In this document: in pieces, positions 31,401 through 38,800 of the stretch
Layout of the letters: each line of letters begins with the position of its first letter
Position numbering within the stretch: position 1 is the stretch's first letter
NCBI GenBank assembly: GCA_019695115.1
Contig: JAIBAP010000046.1
Span: forward strand, 1 to 47,007
Length of the DNA stretch: 47,007 nt
Source: Caldilineales bacterium
Lineage (GTDB): Bacteria > Chloroflexota > Anaerolineae > J102
Reading direction: 5' to 3'
Position numbers and translations under genes: made by a program
Notes under the pieces: model-generated
Told to the model about the DNA's origin: nothing
Databases searched by the model: none
The model's input: only the letters and a program-made list of their open reading frames with translations

Positions 31401-34400
31401 TCGTTGCCGGCCAGTCCGCTCTGGACGCCGACTTCGGCTACGTGCGCATCCCCACCTCGGGCGGCGTCATCGGCGACACCGTGTGGATGGACAACAACCA
31501 GAACGGCGTCCAGGATCCGGGCGAACCCGGCATCCCCGGCGTCACCGTCACCCTCAAGACCCCCGGCCTCGATGGCATCCCCGGCAACGGCGATGATGTC
31601 ACCGTCAGCTCCACCACAACCAACCCCAATGGCAACTACCTCTTCAGCAATGTGCCGGCGGGAACCTACTATGTGGATGCGACCGCCGGTGTGCCTGCCG
31701 GTCTGACCTCTTCGCCGGCCGCGCCCGACCCGACCACCGTCTTCGTCCTGGCCGCGGGCGACCAGTATCTGGACGCCGACATCGGCTTCTTCGACGGCGG
31801 CACACCCAACACCGGCTCGATCGGCGGCACCGTCTGGAAGGATACGCCGACCACCGACGGCATCCTCGCTGGCGGCGAGCCTCGCTTCCCCGGCGTCACC
31901 GTCGATCTGCTCAGCGGCGGCAATGTCGTCGCCACGGCCGTCACCGACCAGAACGGCGACTTCCTCTTCAGCGGCCTGCAGCCCGGCACCTACCAGGTGC
32001 AGGTGACCGACACGGCCAACGTGCTGGCGAACTACGACCCGACGACGATCATCGGCGGTGTGGCCGACGGCACCAACAAGGCCCAGCCCTACAGCGTCAC
32101 CATCGCCGCCGGCGGCTCTAACACCACCGCCGACTTCGGTTACATCCCCAGCGACAACACCGGCCACGCCGGCGTGATCGGCAACCAGGTCTTCAATGAC
32201 GTGGACGGCGATGGCATCTTCAACCCGGCCAACGGCGACACCGGCATCGAAGGCGTGACGGTCGAGCTGCTGGACGGCGCCAACAACGTCCTCGCCACCA
32301 CCACCACCGGCCCCACCGGCCTCTACATCTTCAACGGGCTGTCGGCGGGCGTCTATCAGGTGCGCGTGACCGACACCGCCAACGTCCTGGCCGGCTACCT
32401 GGTCACCACCCTCGGCCCCACCCCTGGCGCCGACAACAACAACCAGGCCCAGGCCTACACCATCGTCCTGCCGGTCGATGGCATCAACATGACCGCCGAC
32501 TTCGGTTACATCCGGCCCGGCGCCATCGGCGACTTCGTCTGGTACGACGCCGACGCCGATGCCATCCAGGATGTGGGCGAACCCGGCATCCCCTTCGTCA
32601 CTGTCGATCTCTACAGCGTCGGCCCGAACGGCGTCAAGGGCGGCGGCGATGATGTCCTGTTGCAGTCGACCATGACCGACGCCGACGGCGGCTACATCTT
32701 CAAGGACCTGCTCCCCGGCACCTACTATGTCGACGTCACCGACGTCAACGGCAACCTGAGCGGTTTGACGCACACTGTGGGCGCCCAGAGCCAGCCCGAT
32801 AGCAGCAACCCCATCGTCCTCAGCGTGGGCGAGGTGGATAAGACCGCCGACTTCGGCTACTACCAGCAGCCCACCATCCCCGGCAACGCCGTCGTCGGCG
32901 ACCTGGTGTGGTACGACCAGAACCAGAACGGCATCCAGGACCCCGGCGAACTGGGCATCCCCGGTGTGACCGTGCAACTGCGTCGCACCAGCGATAACGC
33001 CCTTATCGCCACCACCACAACCGACCAGAACGGCAACTACCTCTTCCCCAACGTCCCGCCCGAAACGTACTATGTGGACGTGACCGCCGGCGTGCCGGCA
33101 GGGCTGTCGTTCTCGGCTGGCGCGCCCGATCCTACGGCCAGCTTCACCGTCGTCGCCAACCAGCAATACCTGAACGCCGACATCGGCTTCTACGATGCGC
33201 CCGGCGGCACCAACGTCCTCGGCACGATCGGCAACCAGGTCTTCGAGGATGTCGACAAAGATGGCATCTACGCCGGCGGCGACACCCCGTTGGTGGGCGT
33301 CAGCGTCGACCTCATCCGCGACCTGGACAACGACAACGTCTGGGATGTCAACGAACCGGTCATCGCCACCGACACCACCGACCAGAACGGCCAGTACTCG
33401 TTCACCGGCGTCCCTGCCGGCAACTACCTGGTGCACGTCAGCGACACCAACGCCGTCCTCCTCGACTACGTCCAGACGGCCACGACCGGCCCCGCCAATG
33501 TGGACAACCGCAACCAGCTCGACCCCTACGACGTGACCCTGGCCGCCGGCGCCACCAACAACACCGCTGACTTCGGTTTCTACCAGGCCAACCGCGAGGA
33601 CATCGGCGTGCTTGGCAACCAGGTCTGGACTGAGGTTGACTACAACGGCGTCTACGACCCGGCCAGCAAGGACATCGGCCAGGCAGGCGTAACCGTCGAC
33701 CTGTATCGCAACGGTGTGCTGTACGCCACTACAACGACGGGCGCCAGCGGCGACTACTCGTTCACCGGGCTGCCTTCGGGCGTGTACGCGGTGGATGTGA
33801 CCGATGTCCAAAATGTCCTGGCGGGTTACATCGACACCCTGTTCCCGGTCAATCAGACCGCCGACAACAACAACAAGATCCAGAACTACGGCATCAACCT
33901 GCCGCAGGCGGGCGTGAATCTGACCGGCGACTTCGGCTACATCAAGCCCGTCACGATTGGCGACTTCGTCTTCGTCGATCCCAACGCCAACAAGGTGCAG
34001 GATCCGTCGGAAACCACCGGCCTGCCGAACGTGCCCATCACCGCCACCAACCTCAGCACCGGCCAGGTCTTCACCACCCTGACCAGCCCCACCGGCTTCT
34101 ATCAGTTCGTCAACCTGCCTCCGGGCACCTACTCGGTCGCAGCGCCGGCGTCGTTGCCGCTCTATCTGCGCACTACCGACTCGCCGATCGTACGCACCCT
34201 GCCCGCCGGCACGGTTGACAACAACTTCGACTTCGGTTACATCAACCCCACCGCCGTCACCATCGCCAGCCTCTACTCCAGCACCAGCAAGCAAGGCGTC
34301 ACCATCCACTGGAGCACGATCTTCGAGGAAGGCAGCGACCGCTTCTACGTCTATCGCAGTCTCAGCGAGAACGGCCAGCGCACCCTGCTCACCCCGAACG

Positions 34401-34597
34401 GCATCGCTTCTCAGGGCAACCCTGAAGGCGCAAGCTACCAGTACCTGGATGCCACCGCCACCCTGGGCAAGACCTACTTCTACTGGGTCGAGGTGCGGCC
34501 GCAGGGCGACCTGCACGGCCCGGTGGTCGTCTCCTACCTCACACCCGACGCCGGCGCCCTCAAGATCTTCCTGCCCAACGTCGTGCGTCGCCACTAA
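25433..34597 (+). CDS. giant secreted adhesin-like protein: GD-type N-domain, 4 DUF11-like and 17 SdrD_B-like domains
   Basis: A 3054-residue surface protein. Layout: signal peptide (1-41, ending VFA); N-terminal beta-rich domain beginning GDNDSPLQ (about 42-360; EAWLYWNG, VGGPAFW, NGAELVVVYRDP, WDSYTFNVTVPAGATWL); four DUF11-like domains of about 140 residues (about 361-921); 17 SdrD_B-like domains (925 to about 2936), each opening IG(D/N)xVWxD with a Ca-binding-type DxNxDGxxD loop and closing ADFGY; a fibronectin-III-like domain (about 2938-3040; HWSTIFEEGSDRFYVYRS); and a basic tail LKIFLPNVVRRH. There is no LPxTG anchor. GGAGGA lies 10 nt before ATG 25433. The preceding 217 bp hold a leader with a GTCTCCATC/GATGGGGAC stem. 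Probably a long calcium-stiffened surface fibre; the role in adhesion is inferred. Confidence 0.92.
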   Translation: MKLAPFSDTHPLNKPLRLLLALALALSSLALPGAFLPRVFAGDNDSPLQMRTEGSCQDASGLGVLSFGLGIDGTALGDPDPNDPLNPTNGTFTVAGIPVGATIQEAWLYWNGSDLGNAPEDNPLAFNPAVNDGDPTVTLNNVQVPFVPASNLVRVGGPAFWGTSDFSYAYRSNVLAIVTGNGAYVLKGIDNLDNYINGAELVVVYRDPARDPYYFGLADGMDIVQGSSGPASGPGTNAVIYQFDPAATSRTAKVTLFLGGAGFASGANSLWYETGNNANLPPGPPPSSNPTIIGRATATEVANPFTGLNNQNANGYWDSYTFNVTVPAGATWLAVQPDSKDGADPQRLEWVGSNMEMPLACPEYTLTKTRTTADFVQAGQAVTFDIVVTNTGNTDIITATLRDNYDTTYLTYGFGGNFSTPASNDNINDGQIDWATGQGIGPILFGQAKTVTVRFTAVQSTEPIVGPPADRTINTASTLTVADQNGEAAPPTSDTDDVEITNPSVTVVKTLLIPADGSTAVGGQVQWRIRVTNSGDTTLNTVPLADTYNTTYLSYGYSGSFSSPASNDNTNDGTLNWSDITGAGSLAPGNFIDVTVNMTAVASTQALANDQTINTATVSGAVDENGDTPPTASDTEPVEIGNPAVTVLKTLLIPADGSTAVNAQVQWRLRVTNSGDTILTTVPLADTYDTTYLTYGYAGSFSSPASNDNTDDGALNWTDITGAGSLAPGNFIDVTVNMTAKASTQLLANDQTINTATVTGAVDENNDTAPTASDTEPVEIGGPGVRVIKTLVIPASGSASVGGQVQWRLNVTNIGDTALTTVPLADTYDTAYLIYGFGGTFSTPVASNDNVDDGALNWTDITGAGSLAPGSSIDIFVNMTAEASTQSLPNQQTINTATVTGAVDENNDPVPPSTDDEPVRIISGGAIGDYVWYDANADGIQDVTEDGIGNVTVDLWLDDGDNVLDPGDTFIGTETTGADGGYIFKDLGAGTYIVDVTDTNGILSGLTHTLGLESQTDPFVVTIGVGEFYEDADFGYVRTPTAGNGVIGDTVWNDQNQNGVQDPGEPGLPGVTVTLKTPGPDGIPGNGDDVTVSSTTTDPNGNYLFNNVPPGIYYVDATAGVPAGLTPSPAAPDPTTVFVLAAGDQYLDADIGFYDAGVQDILGTIGNLVFRDLGNDGVFNVGTDSPFGGVSVDLIRDTDNDGVWDAGEPIVATTTTATTLGPNNSNYLFTGLTAGRYLVAVSDTANVLASYSPTVLGVANVDNNSQAQPYPVNLAAGANVITADFGYVLSSPPGDNGVIGNQVWNDVDGDGIYNPASGDTGIEGVTIDLLDNANNVLATVTTGPSGDYSFTGLPAGTYKVRVTDTANVLAGYLVTTLPADQVSDNTNKLQAFTVVLAADEIKLTADFGYIRPGAIGDFVWYDANADAIQDVGEPGIPFVTVDLYDAGPNGVAGGGDDVLLQSTMTDADGGYIFKDLLPGTYYVDVTDVNGNLSGLTHTIGAQSQPDPSNPISLGVGEVYKDADFGYYQQPTIPGNAVVGDLVWYDQNQNGIQDPGEPGIPGVSVQLIDATTNLPVGAPVVTDQNGNYLFPNVPPGTYYVQASGAPLTNLTPSPNAPNPTATFTVGPNEQYLDADLGFYDAPGGTNVLGTIGNQVFKDVNKDGIYGAGDAPFVGVSVDLIHDLDNDNVWDVGEPVIATDTTDQNGQYSFTGVPAGNYLVHVSDTNAVLLDYVQTATTGPANVDNRNQLDPYDVTLAAGGTNNTADFGYYAANREDIGVLGNQVWTESDYNGVYDPASGDVGQAGVTVDLYLNGSYYATTTTGASGDYSFTGLPSGVYSVEVTDVQGVLSGYAVTLYPVNQTADNNNKVQAYGINLPQAGINLTGDFGYILPGAIGDYVWYDANADAIQDVTESGLGNVTVDLWKDNNNSGTIDGGDTLIGTKTTGLDGGYLFTDLLPGAYIVDVTDTNGILAGLSHTTGLQSQVDPYALTLVAGQSALDADFGYVRIPTSGGVIGDTVWMDNNQNGVQDPGEPGIPGVTVTLKTPGLDGIPGNGDDVTVSSTTTNPNGNYLFSNVPAGTYYVDATAGVPAGLTSSPAAPDPTTVFVLAAGDQYLDADIGFFDGGTPNTGSIGGTVWKDTPTTDGILAGGEPRFPGVTVDLLSGGNVVATAVTDQNGDFLFSGLQPGTYQVQVTDTANVLANYDPTTIIGGVADGTNKAQPYSVTIAAGGSNTTADFGYIPSDNTGHAGVIGNQVFNDVDGDGIFNPANGDTGIEGVTVELLDGANNVLATTTTGPTGLYIFNGLSAGVYQVRVTDTANVLAGYLVTTLGPTPGADNNNQAQAYTIVLPVDGINMTADFGYIRPGAIGDFVWYDADADAIQDVGEPGIPFVTVDLYSVGPNGVKGGGDDVLLQSTMTDADGGYIFKDLLPGTYYVDVTDVNGNLSGLTHTVGAQSQPDSSNPIVLSVGEVDKTADFGYYQQPTIPGNAVVGDLVWYDQNQNGIQDPGELGIPGVTVQLRRTSDNALIATTTTDQNGNYLFPNVPPETYYVDVTAGVPAGLSFSAGAPDPTASFTVVANQQYLNADIGFYDAPGGTNVLGTIGNQVFEDVDKDGIYAGGDTPLVGVSVDLIRDLDNDNVWDVNEPVIATDTTDQNGQYSFTGVPAGNYLVHVSDTNAVLLDYVQTATTGPANVDNRNQLDPYDVTLAAGATNNTADFGFYQANREDIGVLGNQVWTEVDYNGVYDPASKDIGQAGVTVDLYRNGVLYATTTTGASGDYSFTGLPSGVYAVDVTDVQNVLAGYIDTLFPVNQTADNNNKIQNYGINLPQAGVNLTGDFGYIKPVTIGDFVFVDPNANKVQDPSETTGLPNVPITATNLSTGQVFTTLTSPTGFYQFVNLPPGTYSVAAPASLPLYLRTTDSPIVRTLPAGTVDNNFDFGYINPTAVTIASLYSSTSKQGVTIHWSTIFEEGSDRFYVYRSLSENGQRTLLTPNGIASQGNPEGASYQYLDATATLGKTYFYWVEVRPQGDLHGPVVVSYLTPDAGALKIFLPNVVRRH
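26516..28204 (+). repeat. four tandem DUF11-like repeats, 420-bp period
   Basis: Within the giant gene, units begin near 26516 and at 26936, 27356 and 27776. The last three starts are exactly 420 bp (140 codons) apart. Shared phrases are VVKTLLIPADGSTAV, PLADTYDTTYL, SFSSPASNDN, NWTDITGAGSLAPG and QTINTATV. Units two and three share long identical DNA stretches. Confidence 0.9.
28205..33949 (+). repeat. four tandem copies of a four-domain SdrD_B cassette
   Basis: Sixteen SdrD_B domains fall into four cassettes at 28205-29668, 29669-31102, 31103-32518 and 32519-33949 (1464, 1434, 1416 and 1431 bp). Each has the order A (GAIGD(Y/F)VWYD), B (V(I/V)GD(T/L)VW...NQNG(V/I)QDPGE), C (GTIGN-type, DLIRD) and D (G(V/I)(I/L)GNQV). 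Cassettes 1 and 3 resemble each other, as do 2 and 4: for example, 81 bp are identical at 30511-30591 and 33358-33438. Confidence 0.92.
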
Positions 34598-34610
34598 CAA
34601 CCCCAACCAA

Positions 34611-34643
34611 CGCCCCCAAGGGTTGCATAAGCCCTTGGGGGCG
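34611..34643 (+). terminator. hairpin after the giant gene
   Basis: A perfect 12-bp stem (CGCCCCCAAGGG / CCCTTGGGGGCG) with a 9-nt loop starts 14 nt past the stop codon. No T-run follows, so termination may be Rho-aided or the hairpin may protect the 3' end. Confidence 0.65.
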
Positions 34644-34743
34644 CCGCCTTGACAACACACCGTGTGCGACCAGTCTGCCAAGATTGGCCGCACAACTGGC
34701 CTGTCGGTTCGCCACCGACCACATACCCCAACGGATCCCCCCC

Positions 34744-35814
34744 GTGTCAACTTCTGCCACTAGCACTGCCCTGCCCCACCACCGGCGCCGAAAGGCGGTG
34801 GTCATTCTCGTCCTCCTCCTGGCGCTGCCCACGCTATTGCTCGGCAGCGCCCAGGCCGGAGACGCCGACCGTAGCCTGCAAGTCCGCACCTTGGGCGCCT
34901 GCAACGAAACCGCCGCCCGCGGCGTGGTGATGGCCGCCTTGGGAACTGACCAAGTCAGTGGCGGTACGCTCAATGTGTCCGGCATCCCAACCGGCGCCAC
35001 TGTCGTCGAAGCCTGGTTATATTGGAACGGCGACGACGACGGCAACAATGTCGAAGACGACCCGGCCCTTTTCAACCCAACACTCCATGATGGCGACCCG
35101 ACCATCACGATCGCTGGCATCCAGGCGCCTAACCCGCAGCGCGTGGGCGGCCCGGCCAACTGGGTCGGCGTCCGCAATGTCTATGGCTATGCCTACCGTT
35201 CGGATGTCTCCGGCATTGTCACTGGCAATGGCAGCTATGTGGTCGATGGCATGGACAACTTCAGCGGCGAGCAAGGCTATAACAACGGCATCGAACTGGT
35301 GGCCGTCTACCAACGGCCCAATACAGCGCCCACCTTTGTTGGCCTGGGCGAAGGTCTCGACCTGATCTACGGCAGCAACGGGCCAAACGTCGGGCCGGGC
35401 AGCATCGCCCCCCTCTTCCGCTTCCGGTCGGGGCTGGACAAACGCCAGGCACAGGTGACGGTCTTCCTGGGCGGCGTCGAGCCGGGCGGCCAGACATCGC
35501 TCTGGTATCAGACCGGAATCAACCTGCCCCCCTTCCCCCAAACCTTGCGCATCGCCGGCAACCCCGAAGCGATCGAAGTCAAGAATCCTTTCGACGGCCA
35601 CCACAACCAGAACGACAACGGCTTCTGGGATAGCTACACCGCCGCCGTCACGGTGCCGGCCGGCGCCACCTGGCTGGCGGTGCAGGTCGAATCCAAGAAC
35701 GCGCAGTCGCCACAGACGCCCGCCGTCATCGATTGGGTCGGCGCCGTCGTGCAGATGCCGCTCTCGTGCACCCTCCAGGTCTATCTGCCGCACCTGCTGC
35801 GCAGCCATCATTGA
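34744..35814 (+). CDS. secreted single-domain member of the GD-type family with YLP tail
   Basis: A 356-residue secreted protein that is the minimal form of the family: a signal peptide (about 1-38, ending GSAQA), one N-domain of the GD type (GDADRSLQVRTLGAC; EAWLYWNGDDDGNN; VGGPANWVG; GYAYRSDVSGIVTGNG; WDSYTAAVTVPAGATWLAVQ) and the tail LQVYLPHLLRSHH directly after it. It has no Thr/Pro linker and no SdrD_B modules. The domain is closest to the N-terminus of the giant protein just upstream. I chose GTG 34744 because it gives a normal signal peptide; an in-frame TTG at 34684 is the alternative. No clear ribosome binding site is visible. A TTGACA at 34649 lacks a good -10. Function unknown; probably exposed at the cell surface. 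Confidence 0.8.
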   Translation: MSTSATSTALPHHRRRKAVVILVLLLALPTLLLGSAQAGDADRSLQVRTLGACNETAARGVVMAALGTDQVSGGTLNVSGIPTGATVVEAWLYWNGDDDGNNVEDDPALFNPTLHDGDPTITIAGIQAPNPQRVGGPANWVGVRNVYGYAYRSDVSGIVTGNGSYVVDGMDNFSGEQGYNNGIELVAVYQRPNTAPTFVGLGEGLDLIYGSNGPNVGPGSIAPLFRFRSGLDKRQAQVTVFLGGVEPGGQTSLWYQTGINLPPFPQTLRIAGNPEAIEVKNPFDGHHNQNDNGFWDSYTAAVTVPAGATWLAVQVESKNAQSPQTPAVIDWVGAVVQMPLSCTLQVYLPHLLRSHH

Positions 35815-35815
35815 A

Positions 35816-35859
35816 ACGCCCGGCGTGAAGCATGACACACCATGCCGCACGCCGGGCGT
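35816..35859 (+). terminator. long hairpin between the 34744 and 35877 genes
   Basis: A 12-bp outer stem (ACGCCCGGCGTG / CACGCCGGGCGT) and a 5-bp inner stem (GCATG / CATGC) form an interrupted hairpin that begins 1 nt after the stop codon. No T-run follows. Confidence 0.55.
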
Positions 35860-35876
35860 ATCCCCCCTATCCGACC

Positions 35877-38800
35877 ATGTTTCGAACCCGTCTCTTTCCC
35901 CTGGCGCTGGCCCTGATCACGCTTCTGGTCGGGCTACAACCGGCTTTCGGCGCCAACGCCGCCGCCCTTCCGCCAGCGGCGCCAAAAGTCGTGCCAACGA
36001 TCTCCTACAAGATCATCACCACGGGCGCCGGCCTGTATCAGGTGACGCATACCAACCTGACCGGAGCCGGATTCGATCCGAGCGGCATCGACACCGACAC
36101 CTTCCAGCTTTTCAACGAGGGCGAGGAGGTCGCATTCTTTTTGTACGATGGCGGGGATCACAGCTTCGATCCCGGCGACTACTTCCTGTTCTACGCCGAA
36201 GCCAAACTGACGCGCTATACCAACACCAGTGTCTACTGGTTCACGGCCAACCAGGCCAGCCGCCTGCAGCCAACCAGTCGGGATGGCACACCGGGCGCGG
36301 CGCCGCTGGCCCCCAATTTCTGGCGCACCCTCCATTTCGAGCAGAACAAGGTCTACAAGAGCGCCTTGCCCCTCAGCGGTGAGGCCGACCGCTGGTACTG
36401 GATCTACTTCAAAGCCTGCCCGACCGGCGACCGCACCTGCAACGATACCGACGGCAAGAAAAACTCGCGCAGCCTGACCGCCAACCTGCCTGCCGTCAGC
36501 AGCTCGCCGCACACGGCCACCCTCTCGCCGGTGTTGCGCGGGCAGTCGAATGATTTCGCCAACCCCGACCATCATTTCCTCACCTTCGTCAATGGCACAC
36601 AGGTGGGCGACACCACTTTCGAAGGGGCGATCTCCTATACGGGCAATCTGAGCGTCAATAGCGCCCTGCTGGTATCGGGCAACAACACCATCCGCTTCGA
36701 CATCCCCGCCGACATCAGCGGCGCCAGCAACGACGGCTACATCAACTTCTTCGACATCACCTATCTCAGCGATTTCGCTGCCGATGCCAACCGCCTCGTC
36801 TTCGACGGCGCCTCAGGCGCCTGGCGATACCAGGTCGGTAACTTTACCAATGCCAACATCCTGGCGTTCGACATCACCAACCCCAAACAGCCGGTGATGA
36901 TCACCGGGTTGGCCGTGAGTGGCGGCGGGCCGTTCAGCGCCGCCTTCGAGTCCACCAGCGTCCTCCAGGCCGCCGGCGCCAGCGCCAACAACAGCTACTA
37001 CCTAGTGGCCAACCCCGCCTGGCAGACGCCCACCATCATCGTCGATGCCATCTCCGACCTGCAGTCGTATGCCAACGGCGCCGACTACATCATCATCACC
37101 CATGCCAATTTCATGGCCCAGGCGCAACAACTGGCTGCGTTCCGGGCCGCGGGCAACGGCTTCCGCACCGCCGTCGTCGATGTCCAGGATATCTATGATG
37201 AATTCAACGGCGGTCTGATGTCGGCGGAGGCCATCCGCGACTTCATATTCTACGCCTCGCACTACTGGCAGCCGCCGCGACCGCAGTATGTCGTCCTCTT
37301 TGGCGACGGCCACTATGACTTCTTGAACTCGCTAGGCTCGAACGAACCCATCTACATGCCGCCCTATCTGTTAGGCGTCGATCCCTTCCAGGGCGAGACG
37401 GCGGCGGACAACCGTTTCGTCGATGTTTTCGGCGATGAACAGTACGACAGCGATGGCGACGACACCAACACCGCCCGCAACATCGCCATCACCAACGGCA
37501 TCATGAATCTGGCCGTCGATTTCGGCTTCCATCCCATCGTCTTGGCGCAGTCAGAAGGGACGACAACCACCGCCGCCGAGCAGTCTGGCGACGGGCGTCC
37601 GGCAGCAGCGACGGCGCAGTTGCAGCCGAATCTAGTCAAGGCCTTTGGTGACACAGTCTGGTGGGACGAGGATCGCGACGGCGTCTTCGATGCTGAAGAA
37701 CGCGGCGCGCCGGGCGTCACCGTCAACCTGCTGCAGGGCGGCGCCGTCTATCTTTCGCAAACCACCGACGCCAATGGCGGCTATTCGTTCGAGGATATTC
37801 CCAGCAACGACTACCAGCTAGAATTCGTGTTGCCGGCGGGCTGGTCGTTCACTGCCCGCAATGTCGGCGGCCCCGATTGCGAGATCGCCCACAATGACCC
37901 CGCCATCTGCGACCGCTACGATTCGGACCCTGATCTGAACACCGGTCTGACCGACATCCTGACCTATGTCTATCCTCAGCAGGCGCAAGATAACTGGGAC
38001 GCTGGCCTGGTGCGGCCTGGCACCATTGGCAACCTGGTGTGGCTGGATAGCGACGGCGACGGACTCCAGGATGCGGGCGAAGCCGGCATTGCCGGTGTGC
38101 TGATCGAACTGCTGCAAAACAATGTAGTCATCGACACTGCTTCAACGGATGCCGACGGCTACTACTTCTTCTACGACCTGCCCGATGGCGTCTATGATGT
38201 GCGCGTGGCCGGGTCGAACTTCGGCGGCGGCCCCCTGACCGGGCTTTTCCGCAGCGACTGGGACCAGGGCTTCGACCTGATGCCCGACCTCAGCTTGGGG
38301 CGCTTCCCGGTCAACACCGTCGCCGAGGCCCAGGAGATGGTGAACCGCACCCTGGCCTACCAACTCAACGCCCCGCCGGGCGACTGGAACCAGCACATCG
38401 TCTTCGTCTCCGACAACCCCGACGGTGCTGGCGATTTCTACGCTCACTCGAACGAGGTGGCCGACAACATCTGGCCCTACCCCAGCGGCGTCGAGAAGGT
38501 CTACTACCAGCAGACCCACGCCACCAGCACCGCGGCCAAGGCGGCAATCAAGGCCGGCATCGACGCCGGGGCCTTGTTCGTCACCTACAACGGTCACTCC
38601 AGCAAACGCACCTGGGGCGACCAGCTTTGGGATACGGTCGATGTCGATACCCTGAACAACACCACCTTCCCCATCTTCCTGCCCATGACCTGTCTCGAAG
38701 GCCAGTATATCAACCCTGGCTTCGTCAGCATGGGCGAGAAGTCCGTCCGCACCATTGGCCGCGGCGCCGTCGCCACCTTCTCGCCCACGGGTCTGGGCGT

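Noticed and set aside
34559-34597. Sortase (LPxTG) anchor on the giant protein
   Set aside because: The tail FLPNVVRRH has no Thr-Gly, no following hydrophobic helix and only a short basic end.
34649-34677. Promoter with TTGACA before the 34744 gene
   Set aside because: No acceptable -10 element at 16-18 nt spacing.
27830-34750. A 2306-codon open frame antisense to the giant gene
   Set aside because: It mirrors the strong codon bias and absence of complementary stops in the plus frame; the plus frame has a signal peptide and clear repeated domains.
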